A DNA stretch of 64,000 nt from Actinoallomurus liliacearum (GCF_039542035.1 NZ_BAABHJ010000023.1:1-64000); one strand, 5' to 3'. Positions 31,923-41,585 are shown, counted from the first letter of the stretch. Program-made: numbers and translations. The notes: generated from the letters alone by a model not told the origin.

Positions 31923-32780
31923 GTGACGACTGAACGGTGGGCGCTGGGCGGCGATCTGAGCGTCGCGACGATCGGGTACGGCACGATGAAGCTGACCGGT
32001 TGGCCCAGCGGCGACCGGCCCGACCGGGAGACCGCTCTGGCCGTGCTGCGCCGGGCGGTCGAGCTGGGGGTGAACCACCTCGACACCTCGAACTACTACG
32101 CGCGCGACGGCGTGGCGGCCAACGACCTGATCAGAGAGGCGCTGTACCCCTACCCGGACGACCTGGTGATCGTGACCAAGGTCGGGGCGCTGGTCGAGGG
32201 CTCGGACATCGCCCTGCCCGCCGAGGAGAAGACCGGTCTCACACCCGACAACCTGCGCCGCGGCGTGGAGGCGAACCTGCGCTCGCTCGGCGTGGACCGT
32301 CTGGACGTGGTGAACCTGCGGATGGGCGACCTCGACCGCTCCCAGACGTCTCTGGCCGAGCCCCTGGAAGCGCTGCTCGCGCTCCGCGAGGAGGGCCTGA
32401 TCCGTCACCTCGGAGTCTCCAACGTGACCGGCGCGGAGTTCGAGCAGGCCCGCGCGATCGCGCCGATCGCCTGCGTCCAGAACCTCTACAACCTCGCGCA
32501 GCGCGACGACGACCCGCTCGTCGACGTCTGCGCGGAGGCGGGCATCGCCTACGTGCCCTTCTTCCCGGTCGGCGGTTTCCGGCCCATCACGGCCGAGCGC
32601 CTGGAGGCCGTCGCCGCACGCCACGAGGCGACCGTGCCGCAGGTGGCCCTGGCCTGGCTGCTGGCCCGGTCCCCGAACATCCTGCCGATCCCCGGCACCG
32701 GCTCCCTGCGGCACCTGGAGGAGAACGTCGCCGCCGGCTCGCTGACCCTGAGCGCCGAGGACATGGCGGAGCTCGGGTAG
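31923..32780 (+). CDS. Aldo/keto reductase
   Basis: A 285-residue TIM-barrel NADPH reductase. Catalytic Asp and Tyr are in NHLDTSNYYARDG, and the Lys in VIVTKVG. The usual His of the tetrad is an Arg in DVVNLRMGD, a substitution I believe occurs in an actinobacterial subgroup. AAGGTGG fits GTG at 31923 better than the GTG two codons earlier. It is divergent from the SDR gene. Confidence 0.9.
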   Translation: MTTERWALGGDLSVATIGYGTMKLTGWPSGDRPDRETALAVLRRAVELGVNHLDTSNYYARDGVAANDLIREALYPYPDDLVIVTKVGALVEGSDIALPAEEKTGLTPDNLRRGVEANLRSLGVDRLDVVNLRMGDLDRSQTSLAEPLEALLALREEGLIRHLGVSNVTGAEFEQARAIAPIACVQNLYNLAQRDDDPLVDVCAEAGIAYVPFFPVGGFRPITAERLEAVAARHEATVPQVALAWLLARSPNILPIPGTGSLRHLEENVAAGSLTLSAEDMAELG

Positions 32781-32803
32781 GGGCGCTCGCACGTCGTCCG
32801 CGC

Positions 32804-32834
32804 CGGCACCGGTGGGCCGTCGTCCACGGTGCCG
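32804..32834. terminator. Possible bidirectional terminator
   Basis: 8-bp arms CGGCACCG and CGGTGCCG with a 15-base loop between the convergent aldo/keto reductase and GH36 genes. Confidence 0.5.
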
Positions 32835-32841
32835 ACGGTGG

Positions 32842-34119
32842 TCAGCGGACGAAAGGCGTGGCCGGGGCGGGGACCTCGGACAGCAGGCGGCGGGTGGTGG
32901 CCAGGCCCCAGCCGTCGAGATCGGCGATCCGGTCCGAGGACGCCCGCAGGCCGCCGTACCGCTCGACCGTGCGGGCCCATTCCTCGCGGCGCTCGACCGC
33001 CGGCCGGGCGATGAGGCAGTCCGGGTCGTTGACCCAGAACCGGCCGTGCTGCCAGGCGCGGCCGACCGTCGTCGTCGTGGCGGCCCGCTGCGACGGGCGG
33101 GACATGTCGCCGCCCGCCGGCTCGTACGCGGGATCGACGTCGGGGGAGACACGCATCGCGTCGACCAGGCCGACGCTCGGCAGGATCGGCGCGCCGCAGC
33201 CCAGCACGTACGCGTCCGGGCCGACCGTCTCCCGGATGACCGTCAGCCCGTGCCGGTAGGCGTCCAGACCGCCGAGCGCCCCGGCGTAAAGGAAGTCGAG
33301 CTTGAAATAGTCGAAGCCGCACGACCGCAGGGTGCCGAAGACCTCGCGGAGGTGGCCCTCCGCGCGAGCCACGTCGAGACCCCGCAGGTCCTGGTCCCAG
33401 TTGTGGCCCGCGTCGCCGGTCAGCCAATCGGGGTGGGCGCGGGCGAGGTCGCTGCGCGCGCCGACCAGGAACGGCGCGACCCAGATGCCGGGCCGCCGTC
33501 CCGCCGCGCGGATGCGGTCGGGCAGGCGTTCGAGCGAGGAGAACCGCCCGGAGTAGGTGAGCCAGTCGCCGATCTCCGCCTGCCAGCCGTCGTCGATCTG
33601 GATCACGTCGATCGGCAGGTCGTGCTCGCCGACGGCGTCGAGGTTCTCCAGGACGTCGTCCTCGGTGACCGCGCCGAAGTAGTGGTACCAGGAGCACCAG
33701 GCCGTCGGCGGGCGGCGGGGGGCGCGCGCGCCGACGCGGGCCGCGAAGTCGTCGGCCCACGCGGCGAGCGCCACCTCGAGAGGTCCTTCGAAGGCCGTCT
33801 CCTCGATCTCGCCGTCCGCCTCGACGGCGAGCGCGCCGTCGGCGTAGGCCGCCCGGATCGAGGGGACCTCCTTGGTGCCGTCGGGTGCGGCGTACACCCG
33901 GACCGGGCCGCCGTCGCCGGGATCGACGGCGAGCAGGCCCTCGCCCTGGAACCCCTGTTCCGGGCCGGGGCGGCCGGGGCGCCAGCACATGGTCTGCATC
34001 ACCGGTTCCACCGGGCGGTGGCTCGTCGCGGTGACGGGGTACGTCGTCGAGGGGCTCCAGCTCTGCCAGCCGTGCTCGTACACCCGGCCCTTCTCGGAAT
34101 CAACCCTTGGTCGCGCCAC
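32842..34119 (-). CDS. GH36-type alpha-galactosidase
   Basis: A 425-residue glycoside hydrolase of clan GH-D. HGWQSWSP is near the N-terminus, AWCSWYHYFG and IQIDDGWQ follow, the nucleophile Asp is in FDYFKLDFLY and the likely acid/base Asp in RVSPDVDP. It is shorter than the 700-residue GH36 enzymes and has no signal peptide, so it acts on imported oligosaccharides. The GTG start overlaps the upstream permease stop by 20 bases; it is the last gene of the MalEFG-type operon. Confidence 0.88.
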   Translation of the reverse strand: MARPRVDSEKGRVYEHGWQSWSPSTTYPVTATSHRPVEPVMQTMCWRPGRPGPEQGFQGEGLLAVDPGDGGPVRVYAAPDGTKEVPSIRAAYADGALAVEADGEIEETAFEGPLEVALAAWADDFAARVGARAPRRPPTAWCSWYHYFGAVTEDDVLENLDAVGEHDLPIDVIQIDDGWQAEIGDWLTYSGRFSSLERLPDRIRAAGRRPGIWVAPFLVGARSDLARAHPDWLTGDAGHNWDQDLRGLDVARAEGHLREVFGTLRSCGFDYFKLDFLYAGALGGLDAYRHGLTVIRETVGPDAYVLGCGAPILPSVGLVDAMRVSPDVDPAYEPAGGDMSRPSQRAATTTTVGRAWQHGRFWVNDPDCLIARPAVERREEWARTVERYGGLRASSDRIADLDGWGLATTRRLLSEVPAPATPFVR

Positions 34120-34918
34120 CGGTGAGACCCTTCACGAAGTGCTTCTGCAGTGCGAGGTAGAAGATCAGTACCGGCAGCGTGGCCAGGAACATCAGGGCGA
34201 AGACCGTGCCGAAGTCGGCCTGGTACTGCCCGATGGCCCGGTAGATGCCGGTCGTGATCGTCGTGCCCTGGCCCGGTCCGAGGATGACCAGCGGGTCGAT
34301 GAAGTCGTTCCAGATCCACACGCCGAGGAAGATCAGCACGCTGGCGGTGGCCGGGCGCAGCAGCGGGAAGACGATGCGCCAGAAGATCTGGAACCGCCCG
34401 GCGCCGTCCATCGCCGCGGCCTCCTCCAGCTCGACGGGAATCGACCGGGTGAAGCCGGTGAAGACGAACACCCCGAACGGCACGTAGTAGCCCACGTTGA
34501 ACAGCACGAGACCCTGGATCGTGGTCATCAGGTGCGCGAACCGCAGCACCTGCGTGATCGGGATCAGGATGACCTGCGGAGGGATCATCAGGCCGCACAA
34601 CAGGAGCAGGGTGAGCCACCGGCCCCACCGGCTCTTGCTGCGGGCCAGGTAGTGCCCGAGCATCGACGACAGCACGGTCAGGATGAGGATCGACAGCGCC
34701 GTGACGACGACGCTGTTGGTGAGGCTCACCCAGAACAGCTGGTCCGGGCGGGTCAGCACGGCGGTGATGTTGTGCAGCGTCGGGGGGATCGGCAGCGACG
34801 CCGGCGACTTGGCGATCTTCGGGCCGGGCTTGATGACGTTGACGCACACGACGTACAGCGGCACGAAGAAGATCGCCGCGACGGCGGTGGCCACGAGCGG
34901 CCGGATCGAGCGCCTCAC
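34100..34918 (-). CDS. Sugar ABC transporter permease, MalG type
   Basis: A 272-residue inner-membrane protein with about six segments and the EAA loop VELEEAAAMDGAGRFQIFW, which docks the ATPase. The GTG start (VRRSIRPLVATA) overlaps the MalF-type stop in GTGA. A longer reading frame upstream is a shadow of that gene. The operon has no ATPase, so a shared MsiK-type ATPase encoded elsewhere is likely. Confidence 0.93.
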   Translation of the reverse strand: MRRSIRPLVATAVAAIFFVPLYVVCVNVIKPGPKIAKSPASLPIPPTLHNITAVLTRPDQLFWVSLTNSVVVTALSILILTVLSSMLGHYLARSKSRWGRWLTLLLLCGLMIPPQVILIPITQVLRFAHLMTTIQGLVLFNVGYYVPFGVFVFTGFTRSIPVELEEAAAMDGAGRFQIFWRIVFPLLRPATASVLIFLGVWIWNDFIDPLVILGPGQGTTITTGIYRAIGQYQADFGTVFALMFLATLPVLIFYLALQKHFVKGLTGGATKG

Positions 34919-35856
34919 AGGCTCACCTCTCGCTTCTGCAGGATTCGGAGCGCGACCGCGGAGGCGATGGCCACGATGATCAGCATGACGATGGCCATCG
35001 CGGAGGCGTAGCCCTGGCGGTTCGCGTTGAAGCCGGTCTGCAGCACGTTGAAGGCGATCGTCGCGGTGGTGCCGGTGCCGGGACCGCCGTTCGTGATCAC
35101 CTGGATGTGGTCGAACGCCTTGAACCCGGTGATCAGCATGACGATCGTGTTGATGGTCAGCGCGGGGGCCAGCAGCGGCCACGTGATCTTCCGGAATCGT
35201 TCGATCGGCCCGGCGCCGTCGATCTCCGCCGCCTCGTGCAACTCCTGGGGGATGCCCTGCAGTCCGGCGAGGTAGACGACCACGCAGAAGCCCAGCATCT
35301 GCCAGGACAGGATCGCGCCCACGGAGTACAGCGCGTACGACGGGTCGGAAAGCCAGCCTGGCGGATGCGCGACGCCCATCCCGCGCAGCGCCTGGTCGAC
35401 CAGGCCGTCGTCGGCGAGCAGACGGGTCCAGACGATGCTGACCACGACCGAGCTGAGCACGACAGGCGTGAAGAACACGCTGCGCAGCGCGACATAGAGC
35501 CGGCCCCGGCGGTCGAGCAGCAGGGCCACGCCCAGGCCCAGGACGTTCGGGACGATCACCACGATGAGGGTCAGGATCGTCGTGACCTTCAACGAGGTGA
35601 GGAACTCCGAGTCCGTGAACAGGTCCTTGTAGTTGCTCAGCCCGACGAACCTCGTCTTCGGCCCGAACGGGTTGTAGTTGGTCAGGCTGTACCCGACGCT
35701 GACGGCGATCGGCGCCAGCACGAAGCAGACGTAGACCAGCACGCCCGGCGCGCCGAAGGACAGGAAGTGCCGTACACGCGGCCAGACCGGCCGCGGGCGG
35801 CGGGCGATCGCCGGCGAGCCGGTCCGCGTGGGCGGACGCGCCACTTCGACCGCCAC
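34915..35856 (-). CDS. Sugar ABC transporter permease, MalF type
   Basis: A 313-residue permease with membrane segments beginning FGAPGVLVYVCFVLAPIAV and the EAA loop IPQELHEAAEIDGAGPIER. The GTG start lies one base after the solute-binding protein stop. It pairs with the MalG-type gene to form the channel of the importer. Confidence 0.93.
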   Translation of the reverse strand: MAVEVARPPTRTGSPAIARRPRPVWPRVRHFLSFGAPGVLVYVCFVLAPIAVSVGYSLTNYNPFGPKTRFVGLSNYKDLFTDSEFLTSLKVTTILTLIVVIVPNVLGLGVALLLDRRGRLYVALRSVFFTPVVLSSVVVSIVWTRLLADDGLVDQALRGMGVAHPPGWLSDPSYALYSVGAILSWQMLGFCVVVYLAGLQGIPQELHEAAEIDGAGPIERFRKITWPLLAPALTINTIVMLITGFKAFDHIQVITNGGPGTGTTATIAFNVLQTGFNANRQGYASAMAIVMLIIVAIASAVALRILQKREVSL

Positions 35857-35857
35857 G

Positions 35858-37162
35858 TCAGGAGGCCTTCTGCCATTCGGAGTCGAGGAGATTTCCGACG
35901 TCGGCCGCGCTCTTGCGCCCCGTCACCAGGTCGCCCATCGACGTGCTCCACTTGTCCGCGACACCGGGCAGCATGCCGTCGTCGCCGGCCTCGAAGCCGA
36001 ACGCCGGGACCACCGCGTTCTGGGACTCAGCCCGCTTGAACATGTCGTAGCCGGTCTTGAAGACGGGCCCGGAGCCCGCCGGCGGGGTGTACCCCTTGAT
36101 CGCCGGGAAGAGGCCGTCGTTCTTGGTCGAGGCGTCGAGGTTGGTCTTGTCGAGCTGGTACGCGAGCGCGAACTTCTTGGCCGCGTCCAGGTTCTTGGAG
36201 TGTGCGTTGACCAGCAGGCCGCCGCCGGTGAAGGTCGGCACCGCGAGCTTGCCGTCGTCGGAGGGCCAGAAGAACTGCCCGATGTCGAAGGAGGGCTTGG
36301 TCCTCGGGTCGTCGGCCGCCGCGGCGAACCAGTTGCCCATCGCGTACATCGCGCCCTTGCCGGATAGGAACGCCGACTGGGTCGCGGCGTAGTCCTGCGA
36401 CAGCATCCGCTTGTCGATGTAGCCCTTGGACGCGAGGTCGGCGAGTTTGCCGGCGGCCTTCACGTAGTCCGGGCCGGCGAACTTCACCTTGCCCGCGCGG
36501 CGGTCGTGCATCCAGTTCGGGTTCTTGGCGTACAGGTCCGTGCCGAGGATGCCGGCGAACGTCGGGCCGAGCGCGTCGTGGATGTCCTTGCCGCCGCCGA
36601 CCACGAACGGAGTGATGCCCTTGGCCTTGAGCTTCGCCGCGTCGGCCATCATCTCGCCGTACGTCTTCGGCGGGGTGGCGATGCCGGCCTTGGCGAACAG
36701 GCCCTTGTTGAAGTAGACGACCGGGATCGTCTGGCTGTTGGCCGGGAGCTGGTAGATCTTGCCGTTCACGGCGCCGTTGTTCGGGTAACTGAAGTCCGTC
36801 AGCTCGTTCGGCTGCCAGGCGTACAGGTTGCCGGCCTCGGCGAACCCGGCCGGCGAGACGGCGATCATCACGTCGGGGAGCTGCCCGGAGGTGAGCAGTT
36901 GCTTGGCGTACGCCGTGCGGTCCTGCGTCGGCGAGACGAGCTTCTTCACCGAGATGTCGGGGTACTTGTCGGTGACCCGCTTGATCGCCGCGTCCCAGAC
37001 CTGCGGGGTCTGGTTGGGCGTCTCGAACACCAAGAACGTGATCTGCTTCTTGCCCTTGCCCCCGCCACCGCCGGAGCCGTCCTTGACCGAGCATCCGGTC
37101 ATCGCGGCGACGGCGAGCACAGCCGCCGTCCCCAGCGCGATGATTCTCTTCACTGCGCCCAC
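35858..37162 (-). CDS. Extracellular solute-binding lipoprotein, family 1
   Basis: A 434-residue MalE/UgpB-class lipoprotein: signal segment VKRIIALGTAAVLAVAAMTGC with the lipobox ending at Cys, then a Gly/Lys linker and a two-lobed binding fold (LLTSGQLPDVMIA, VYFNKGLFAKAGI). It captures an oligosaccharide, probably an alpha-galactoside given the GH36 gene in the operon. GTG at 37162 follows GGGAG; a GTG three codons later is an alternative. Confidence 0.92.
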   Translation of the reverse strand: MGAVKRIIALGTAAVLAVAAMTGCSVKDGSGGGGGKGKKQITFLVFETPNQTPQVWDAAIKRVTDKYPDISVKKLVSPTQDRTAYAKQLLTSGQLPDVMIAVSPAGFAEAGNLYAWQPNELTDFSYPNNGAVNGKIYQLPANSQTIPVVYFNKGLFAKAGIATPPKTYGEMMADAAKLKAKGITPFVVGGGKDIHDALGPTFAGILGTDLYAKNPNWMHDRRAGKVKFAGPDYVKAAGKLADLASKGYIDKRMLSQDYAATQSAFLSGKGAMYAMGNWFAAAADDPRTKPSFDIGQFFWPSDDGKLAVPTFTGGGLLVNAHSKNLDAAKKFALAYQLDKTNLDASTKNDGLFPAIKGYTPPAGSGPVFKTGYDMFKRAESQNAVVPAFGFEAGDDGMLPGVADKWSTSMGDLVTGRKSAADVGNLLDSEWQKAS

Positions 37163-37262
37163 CCATCTCCCGCCAGGACAGCGAAAGGGACTCGAGACCT
37201 CCGACCTCTAGACCCGCTCCGCGCTGGAAAGGCTCGCCGGATACGCGACTTGACACGTATTG

Positions 37263-37279
37263 GTAGGATCACTTCCTAC
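37263..37279. promoter_or_regulatory. Inverted repeat upstream of the MalEFG-type operon
   Basis: GTAGGA-TCACT-TCCTAC, perfect 6-base arms, about 100 bases upstream of the lipoprotein start. Unlike the DeoR-linked element at 38229, so it may serve another regulator. Confidence 0.4.
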
Positions 37280-37367
37280 TTGTGGGCAGGAGCCGCTGTC
37301 AAGGGTCATTGGAAAGGTCCCTGCTAAATGCGGGTGGGAGTCGTCCCCCACTCGGTAGAGGCCTGCT

Positions 37368-38171
37368 TCAGCGGGAGTCGTCCACGTCCCGTACGGGCCC
37401 GGCGTCGACGATGACCAGTTCGCCCACCGTCTCGGACAGGGCCTTGCGGGCGTCGTCGCCGATGCCGGAGTCGGTGATCAGCACGTCGGCGTCGCCCAGC
37501 CGCGCGATCGTGGACAGGCCGACGGTGCCCCACTTGGTGTGGTCGGCGAGGACCGCGAGGCGGCGGGCCGCGGTGACCATGGCCCGGTCGGTCTCGGCCT
37601 CCATGAGGTTGGGCGTGGTGAACCCCGCGCGGGTGCTCATGCCGTGCACGCCCAGGAGCAGCAGGTCGACGTTGAGCGACCGGATGGCGCTGAGCGCGAC
37701 CGGGCCGACGAGCGCGTCCGAGGGGGTGCGGATGCCGCCGGTCAGGACGATCGTCTGGTCCGCGCGGGCGGCGCGGTAGAAGACGTCGGCGATCCGTACG
37801 GAGTTCGTGACCACCGTCAGGTCGGGCACGTCCGTCAGGTGGTGGGCGAGGGTCCACGTGGTGGTGCCCGCGGACACGGCGATCGCCGTGCCGGGGCGGA
37901 CGAGCTGGGCGGCGCGCCGGGCGATGGCCTCCTTCTCCTGCCGCTGGCGCACCGACTTGGCCGCGAAGCCGGGCTCCTCGGTGGACGCGGTGCCGACCGT
38001 GGTCGCGCCCCCGTGCACCTTCGTGACGAGCCCGCGATCGGACAGCACCTCGAGGTCGCGGCGGATCGTCATGTCCGAGACGCCGAACGCCCGGACGAGG
38101 TCGGCCACGCGGACGCCGCCGCGCTGCTGGACCAGCTCAAGGATCGCCTGCTGCCGCTGCTGGGCGAGCAT
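37368..38171 (-). CDS. DeoR-family sugar regulator
   Basis: A 267-residue DeoR protein: HTH RVADLVRAFGVSDMTIRRDL near residues 20-40, the family DRGLVTKVHGGA, and a ribose-isomerase-like effector domain with SAGTTTWTLAHHL and VLTGG that senses a phosphorylated sugar. It is transcribed toward the MalEFG-type operon and divergent from the second importer. A 52-nt inverted repeat upstream is its likely operator. GGGGGGACG precedes ATG. Confidence 0.92.
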   Translation of the reverse strand: MLAQQRQQAILELVQQRGGVRVADLVRAFGVSDMTIRRDLEVLSDRGLVTKVHGGATTVGTASTEEPGFAAKSVRQRQEKEAIARRAAQLVRPGTAIAVSAGTTTWTLAHHLTDVPDLTVVTNSVRIADVFYRAARADQTIVLTGGIRTPSDALVGPVALSAIRSLNVDLLLLGVHGMSTRAGFTTPNLMEAETDRAMVTAARRLAVLADHTKWGTVGLSTIARLGDADVLITDSGIGDDARKALSETVGELVIVDAGPVRDVDDSR

Positions 38172-38228
38172 CGTCCCCCCTTCACGCGTCGGGGCACCGG
38201 GGGCAGCGTCCCCTCCGAAACGACAGAT

Positions 38229-38280
38229 GTCAACGCTGTCCAACAGGTGACTTATTTGGGTCTTGTTGGTTCGTGTTGAC
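38229..38280. promoter_or_regulatory. DeoR operator candidate: large inverted repeat
   Basis: GTCAACGCTGTCCAACA (38229-38245) and TGTTGGTTCGTGTTGAC (38264-38280) are inverted copies of TGTTGG-5N-GTTGAC separated by 18 bases. Within each copy the GTTG half-motifs are one helical turn apart, as in DeoR-type sites. It lies between the DeoR gene and the right-hand sugar operon. Confidence 0.7.
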
Positions 38281-38367
38281 GGAGGTACGAATGCGGCGAT
38301 CGTCGGATCACTCGACGGGAGCCTCGGGGGCAGCCGGACCGGACCAGCATCGGAAGGAAGGCAGAGC

Positions 38368-39405
38368 ATGCGGACACGCGCACTCGGCGGCGCCTCCATC
38401 GCGGTCGCCGTCGTCCTCGGCCTTGCCGCCTGTTCGTCAGGCAAGGAGAGCACCTCCACCAACGCGAGCAAGAAGGTCTCCGGGAAGATCTCCATCGCCT
38501 ACCTGCAGAAACAGGGGGACCAGCAGTACTTCATCGACGAGGCCCAGGGTGCCCAGGCCAAGGCCAGGCAGCTCGGCGGCGTGGACGTCAAGGTCGTCAA
38601 CCTCGGCAACGACACCAACAAGGCCGTCTCGGAGACCCAGGCCGCGATCGCCCAGAAGGTCAACGGCGTGATCATCGTGCCGCCGGACCCGGCCGTCGGC
38701 CCGCAGATCGTGCAGACCGCCGCGGCCGCCAAGGTGGCCCTGCTGTCCAGCGACGACCAGATCTGCAAGAACGGCACCGACCCGTCGAAGTGCGCCAAGG
38801 ACCAGCTCGTGCCGCGCGTCGGCTTCTCCGGCACCCAGATGGGCACCCAGGTCGGCCAGCGCGCCGGCGAGGAGTTCAAGAAAGCGGGGTGGAAGGCCGC
38901 CGACACCGCGATCATCGCCGCCTGGAAACAGGACGTCACCGTCTGCACCGACCGGGTCGTCGCCGCGCAGTCCGCGTTCGAGCAGGCCGCCGGGGTCAAG
39001 GTCCGCGTCGTCAAGGTCGGCACCGACAACACCCCGCCCGACGCCCAGTCCAAGACCGCGGCCGCCGTCTCCGGGAACCACTCGGTCAAGCACTGGGTCG
39101 TCTGGGGCTGCAACGACGAGAACGTCTCCGGCGCCGTCAACGCCATCCAGAACGCCGGCTACAAGGCCGCCGACGTCGACGGCGTCGGCCTCGGCGCGTA
39201 CCTCGCCTGCAAGGACTGGGGCTCCGGCAAGCAGACCGGCATGCGGGCCGCGCTGTTCATCAACGGCTACGACGTCGGCGGCCTCGCCGTCCAGACGATG
39301 GTCGACTACCTCCGCCAGGGCAAGGCCATGCCACAGGAGGCGTTCGCCCCGACCAAGATGGTCGACCCCACGAACTGGCGGCAGTCCGGCGTGAAGTGCA
39401 CCTGA
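38368..39405 (+). CDS. Sugar-binding lipoprotein, ribose/galactose type
   Basis: A 345-residue periplasmic-binding-protein-4 lipoprotein. Lipobox LGLAAC near residue 18, then the fold start KISIAYLQKQGDQQYF, VNGVIIVPPDPAV, and the hinge region VWGCNDENVSGA. Binds a monosaccharide or small saccharide for the ATPase and permease encoded downstream. A GGAAGGAAGG site lies upstream of ATG. First gene of the rightward sugar operon. Confidence 0.92.
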   Translation: MRTRALGGASIAVAVVLGLAACSSGKESTSTNASKKVSGKISIAYLQKQGDQQYFIDEAQGAQAKARQLGGVDVKVVNLGNDTNKAVSETQAAIAQKVNGVIIVPPDPAVGPQIVQTAAAAKVALLSSDDQICKNGTDPSKCAKDQLVPRVGFSGTQMGTQVGQRAGEEFKKAGWKAADTAIIAAWKQDVTVCTDRVVAAQSAFEQAAGVKVRVVKVGTDNTPPDAQSKTAAAVSGNHSVKHWVVWGCNDENVSGAVNAIQNAGYKAADVDGVGLGAYLACKDWGSGKQTGMRAALFINGYDVGGLAVQTMVDYLRQGKAMPQEAFAPTKMVDPTNWRQSGVKCT

Positions 39406-39502
39406 CCCCCTGATGTCACCGGCGTCCGCCGGTCGATCGGGGCGGTGCGGCGCCGCCACGCCGTACCGCCTCACCGTGCGCAACCCCAGAGGAGACGATT
39501 GC

Positions 39503-41509
39503 ATGCGCACAGTCCGTTCCCTCACCTCCGCTCTCACCGCACTCGCGGTGGGGGCCGCGTCCGCCGTCGCCCTCGCCCTCACCTCCGCCGCGCCGGCGGC
39601 GGCGCTCGACAACGGCCTGGCCCTGACCCCGCAGATGGGTTTCAACAACTGGAACGCCACCCACTGCGGCGCGGACTTCAACGAGGCCATGGTGAAGGGC
39701 ATCGCCGACCTGTTCGTGTCCTCAGGACTGAAGGACGCCGGCTACGAGTACGTCAACCTCGATGACTGCTGGGCCGAGCACGATCGCGACGCGAACGGCG
39801 ACCTGGTCCCGAACAGGACGCGCTTCCCGAGCGGGATCCGGGCGCTCGCCGACTACGTGCACTCCAAGGGCCTCAAACTGGGCATCTACAGCAGCGCGGG
39901 GACCATGACCTGCGCCAACACCATGCCCGGCGCGCTCGGTCACGAGGAGCAGGACGCCAGGTCCTGGGCGTCCTGGGGCGTCGACTACCTCAAGTACGAC
40001 AACTGCAACAACCAGGGTGTGGACGCCGTCCAGCGCTACACCAAGATGCGCGACGCGCTGAAGGCGACCGGGCGGCCGATTCTCTACTCCCTCTGCGAGT
40101 GGGGTTCCAACAAGCCCTGGCTGTGGGGCAAGGACGTCGGCGATTCCTGGCGCACCACGGGGGACATCTCCGACAGCTACGGATCCATGCTGTCGATCGT
40201 CCACCAGAACATGGTCCTCGCGCAGTACGCCGGGCCGGGGCACTGGAACGATCCCGACATGCTCGAGGTCGGCAACGGCGGCATGACAGACACCGAGTAC
40301 CGCTCGCACTTCAGCCTCTGGTCGATCATGGCGGCCCCGTTGCTCATCGGCGCCGACCTGCGCAAGGCGTCCGCCACGACGATGTCGATCCTCGAGAACA
40401 GAGAGGTCATCGCCGTCGACCAGGACAAGCTCGGCGTCCAGGGCGCACCGATCAGCACCGAGGGCGGCCGTGACGTGTTCGTCAAACGACTGGCGAACGG
40501 TGACCGCGCGGTGGCGCTGTTCAACGAGGCGGACTCCCCGCAGCGGATCGTCACCTCGGCGAGCGACATCGGCCTGCCCGCCGGGGCCGCGTACACGGTG
40601 CGCGACCTGTGGACGCACAGAACCCACGAGACCGCCGGCGTGATCGCCGCGACCGTTCCCGCGCACGGCACCGTGATGTACCGCGTCGCCGCGGACCGGT
40701 CGTGGGCGAAGTACCCGCCGGCGGTGGACCTCGGCATCGGCCTGCCGACGGCCTACCCGGGCGCGCTGCCCATCGTCCAGCCCGGCGAGGACGCCACGGT
40801 GACCACCACCGTCGCGAACGCCGGCCGCCGGCCGGCACTCCGGGTGAGGGCCACGCTGGCCGGCCCTGACGGCTGGACGGTCGAGGCCGCCTCCGCGCGG
40901 ACCCGCTCGGCGCTGCCGACCGGGAGATCGCTGACGACGAACTGGACGGTACGGCCCCCGGCCGACGCCACGCCCGGCACCTACACGCTGACCGCCCGGG
41001 CCGAGACCGCCGATGAGACCCTGACGAGCACCGCGCAGGTGACGGTGCTGACGCTGGCCGCGCCGCCGCCCGGCACGTCCTACCTCAGTGACCTGACGTG
41101 GGTTCGCTCGGCGAACGGCTGGGGCCCGGTCGAGAAGGACCGGAGCAACGGTGAGACCGGGGCCGCCGACGGCCACCCGATCACCATCAACGGCGTCGTG
41201 TACCAGAAGGGACTGGGCGCGCACGCCCCGAGCAGCATCGAGTACTACGTCGCCAAGCGCTGCACGGCGGTGTCCGCCGATGTGGGCGTGGACGACGAGA
41301 AGACCCAGAACGGCTCGGTCACCTTCGAGATCTGGGCCGACGGCGCCAAGGTCGCCGACAGCGGCCTGCTCACGACGGCCGACCCGGCCGAGCACCTGAC
41401 CGCGGACGTCTCCGGCGCCCGGTTCGTCCGGCTGATCGTCACCGACGGCGGCAACGGAACCGACAGCGACCACGCGGACTGGGCCGACGCCAAGGTCACC
41501 TGCGCCTGA
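39503..41509 (+). CDS. Secreted GH27 alpha-galactosidase with NPCBM domain
   Basis: A 668-residue exported enzyme. The signal peptide ends near PAAALDN; the GH27 barrel follows with MGFNNWN, nucleophile Asp in VDYLKYDNC and acid/base Asp in HWNDPDMLEVG. Residues about 430-530 are a NEW3/Ig-like domain, and the last 140 residues an NPCBM carbohydrate-binding domain (GLGAHAPSSIEYYV). It removes terminal alpha-galactose (or related beta-L-arabinopyranose) outside the cell, feeding the adjacent importer. Confidence 0.94.
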   Translation: MRTVRSLTSALTALAVGAASAVALALTSAAPAAALDNGLALTPQMGFNNWNATHCGADFNEAMVKGIADLFVSSGLKDAGYEYVNLDDCWAEHDRDANGDLVPNRTRFPSGIRALADYVHSKGLKLGIYSSAGTMTCANTMPGALGHEEQDARSWASWGVDYLKYDNCNNQGVDAVQRYTKMRDALKATGRPILYSLCEWGSNKPWLWGKDVGDSWRTTGDISDSYGSMLSIVHQNMVLAQYAGPGHWNDPDMLEVGNGGMTDTEYRSHFSLWSIMAAPLLIGADLRKASATTMSILENREVIAVDQDKLGVQGAPISTEGGRDVFVKRLANGDRAVALFNEADSPQRIVTSASDIGLPAGAAYTVRDLWTHRTHETAGVIAATVPAHGTVMYRVAADRSWAKYPPAVDLGIGLPTAYPGALPIVQPGEDATVTTTVANAGRRPALRVRATLAGPDGWTVEAASARTRSALPTGRSLTTNWTVRPPADATPGTYTLTARAETADETLTSTAQVTVLTLAAPPPGTSYLSDLTWVRSANGWGPVEKDRSNGETGAADGHPITINGVVYQKGLGAHAPSSIEYYVAKRCTAVSADVGVDDEKTQNGSVTFEIWADGAKVADSGLLTTADPAEHLTADVSGARFVRLIVTDGGNGTDSDHADWADAKVTCA

Positions 41510-41516
41510 CCCTCAC

Positions 41517-41542
41517 GCGGGGCGGCCCCCGGGCCGCCCCGC
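41517..41542 (+). terminator. Hairpin between GH27 and the ABC ATPase
   Basis: 12-bp arms starting GCGGGGCGGCCC directly after the GH27 stop. It may give partial termination, lowering expression of downstream transporter genes relative to the binding protein and enzyme. Confidence 0.65.
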
Positions 41543-41585
41543 CCTCGCACGTCGTCCGGCCGCGCGCCGGGAGAGGAGGAGCCAC

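Noticed and set aside
39722..41473. A 583-codon minus-strand frame inside the GH27 gene
   Set aside because: Shadow of the GH27 coding sequence, low-complexity Arg/Gly/Val composition.
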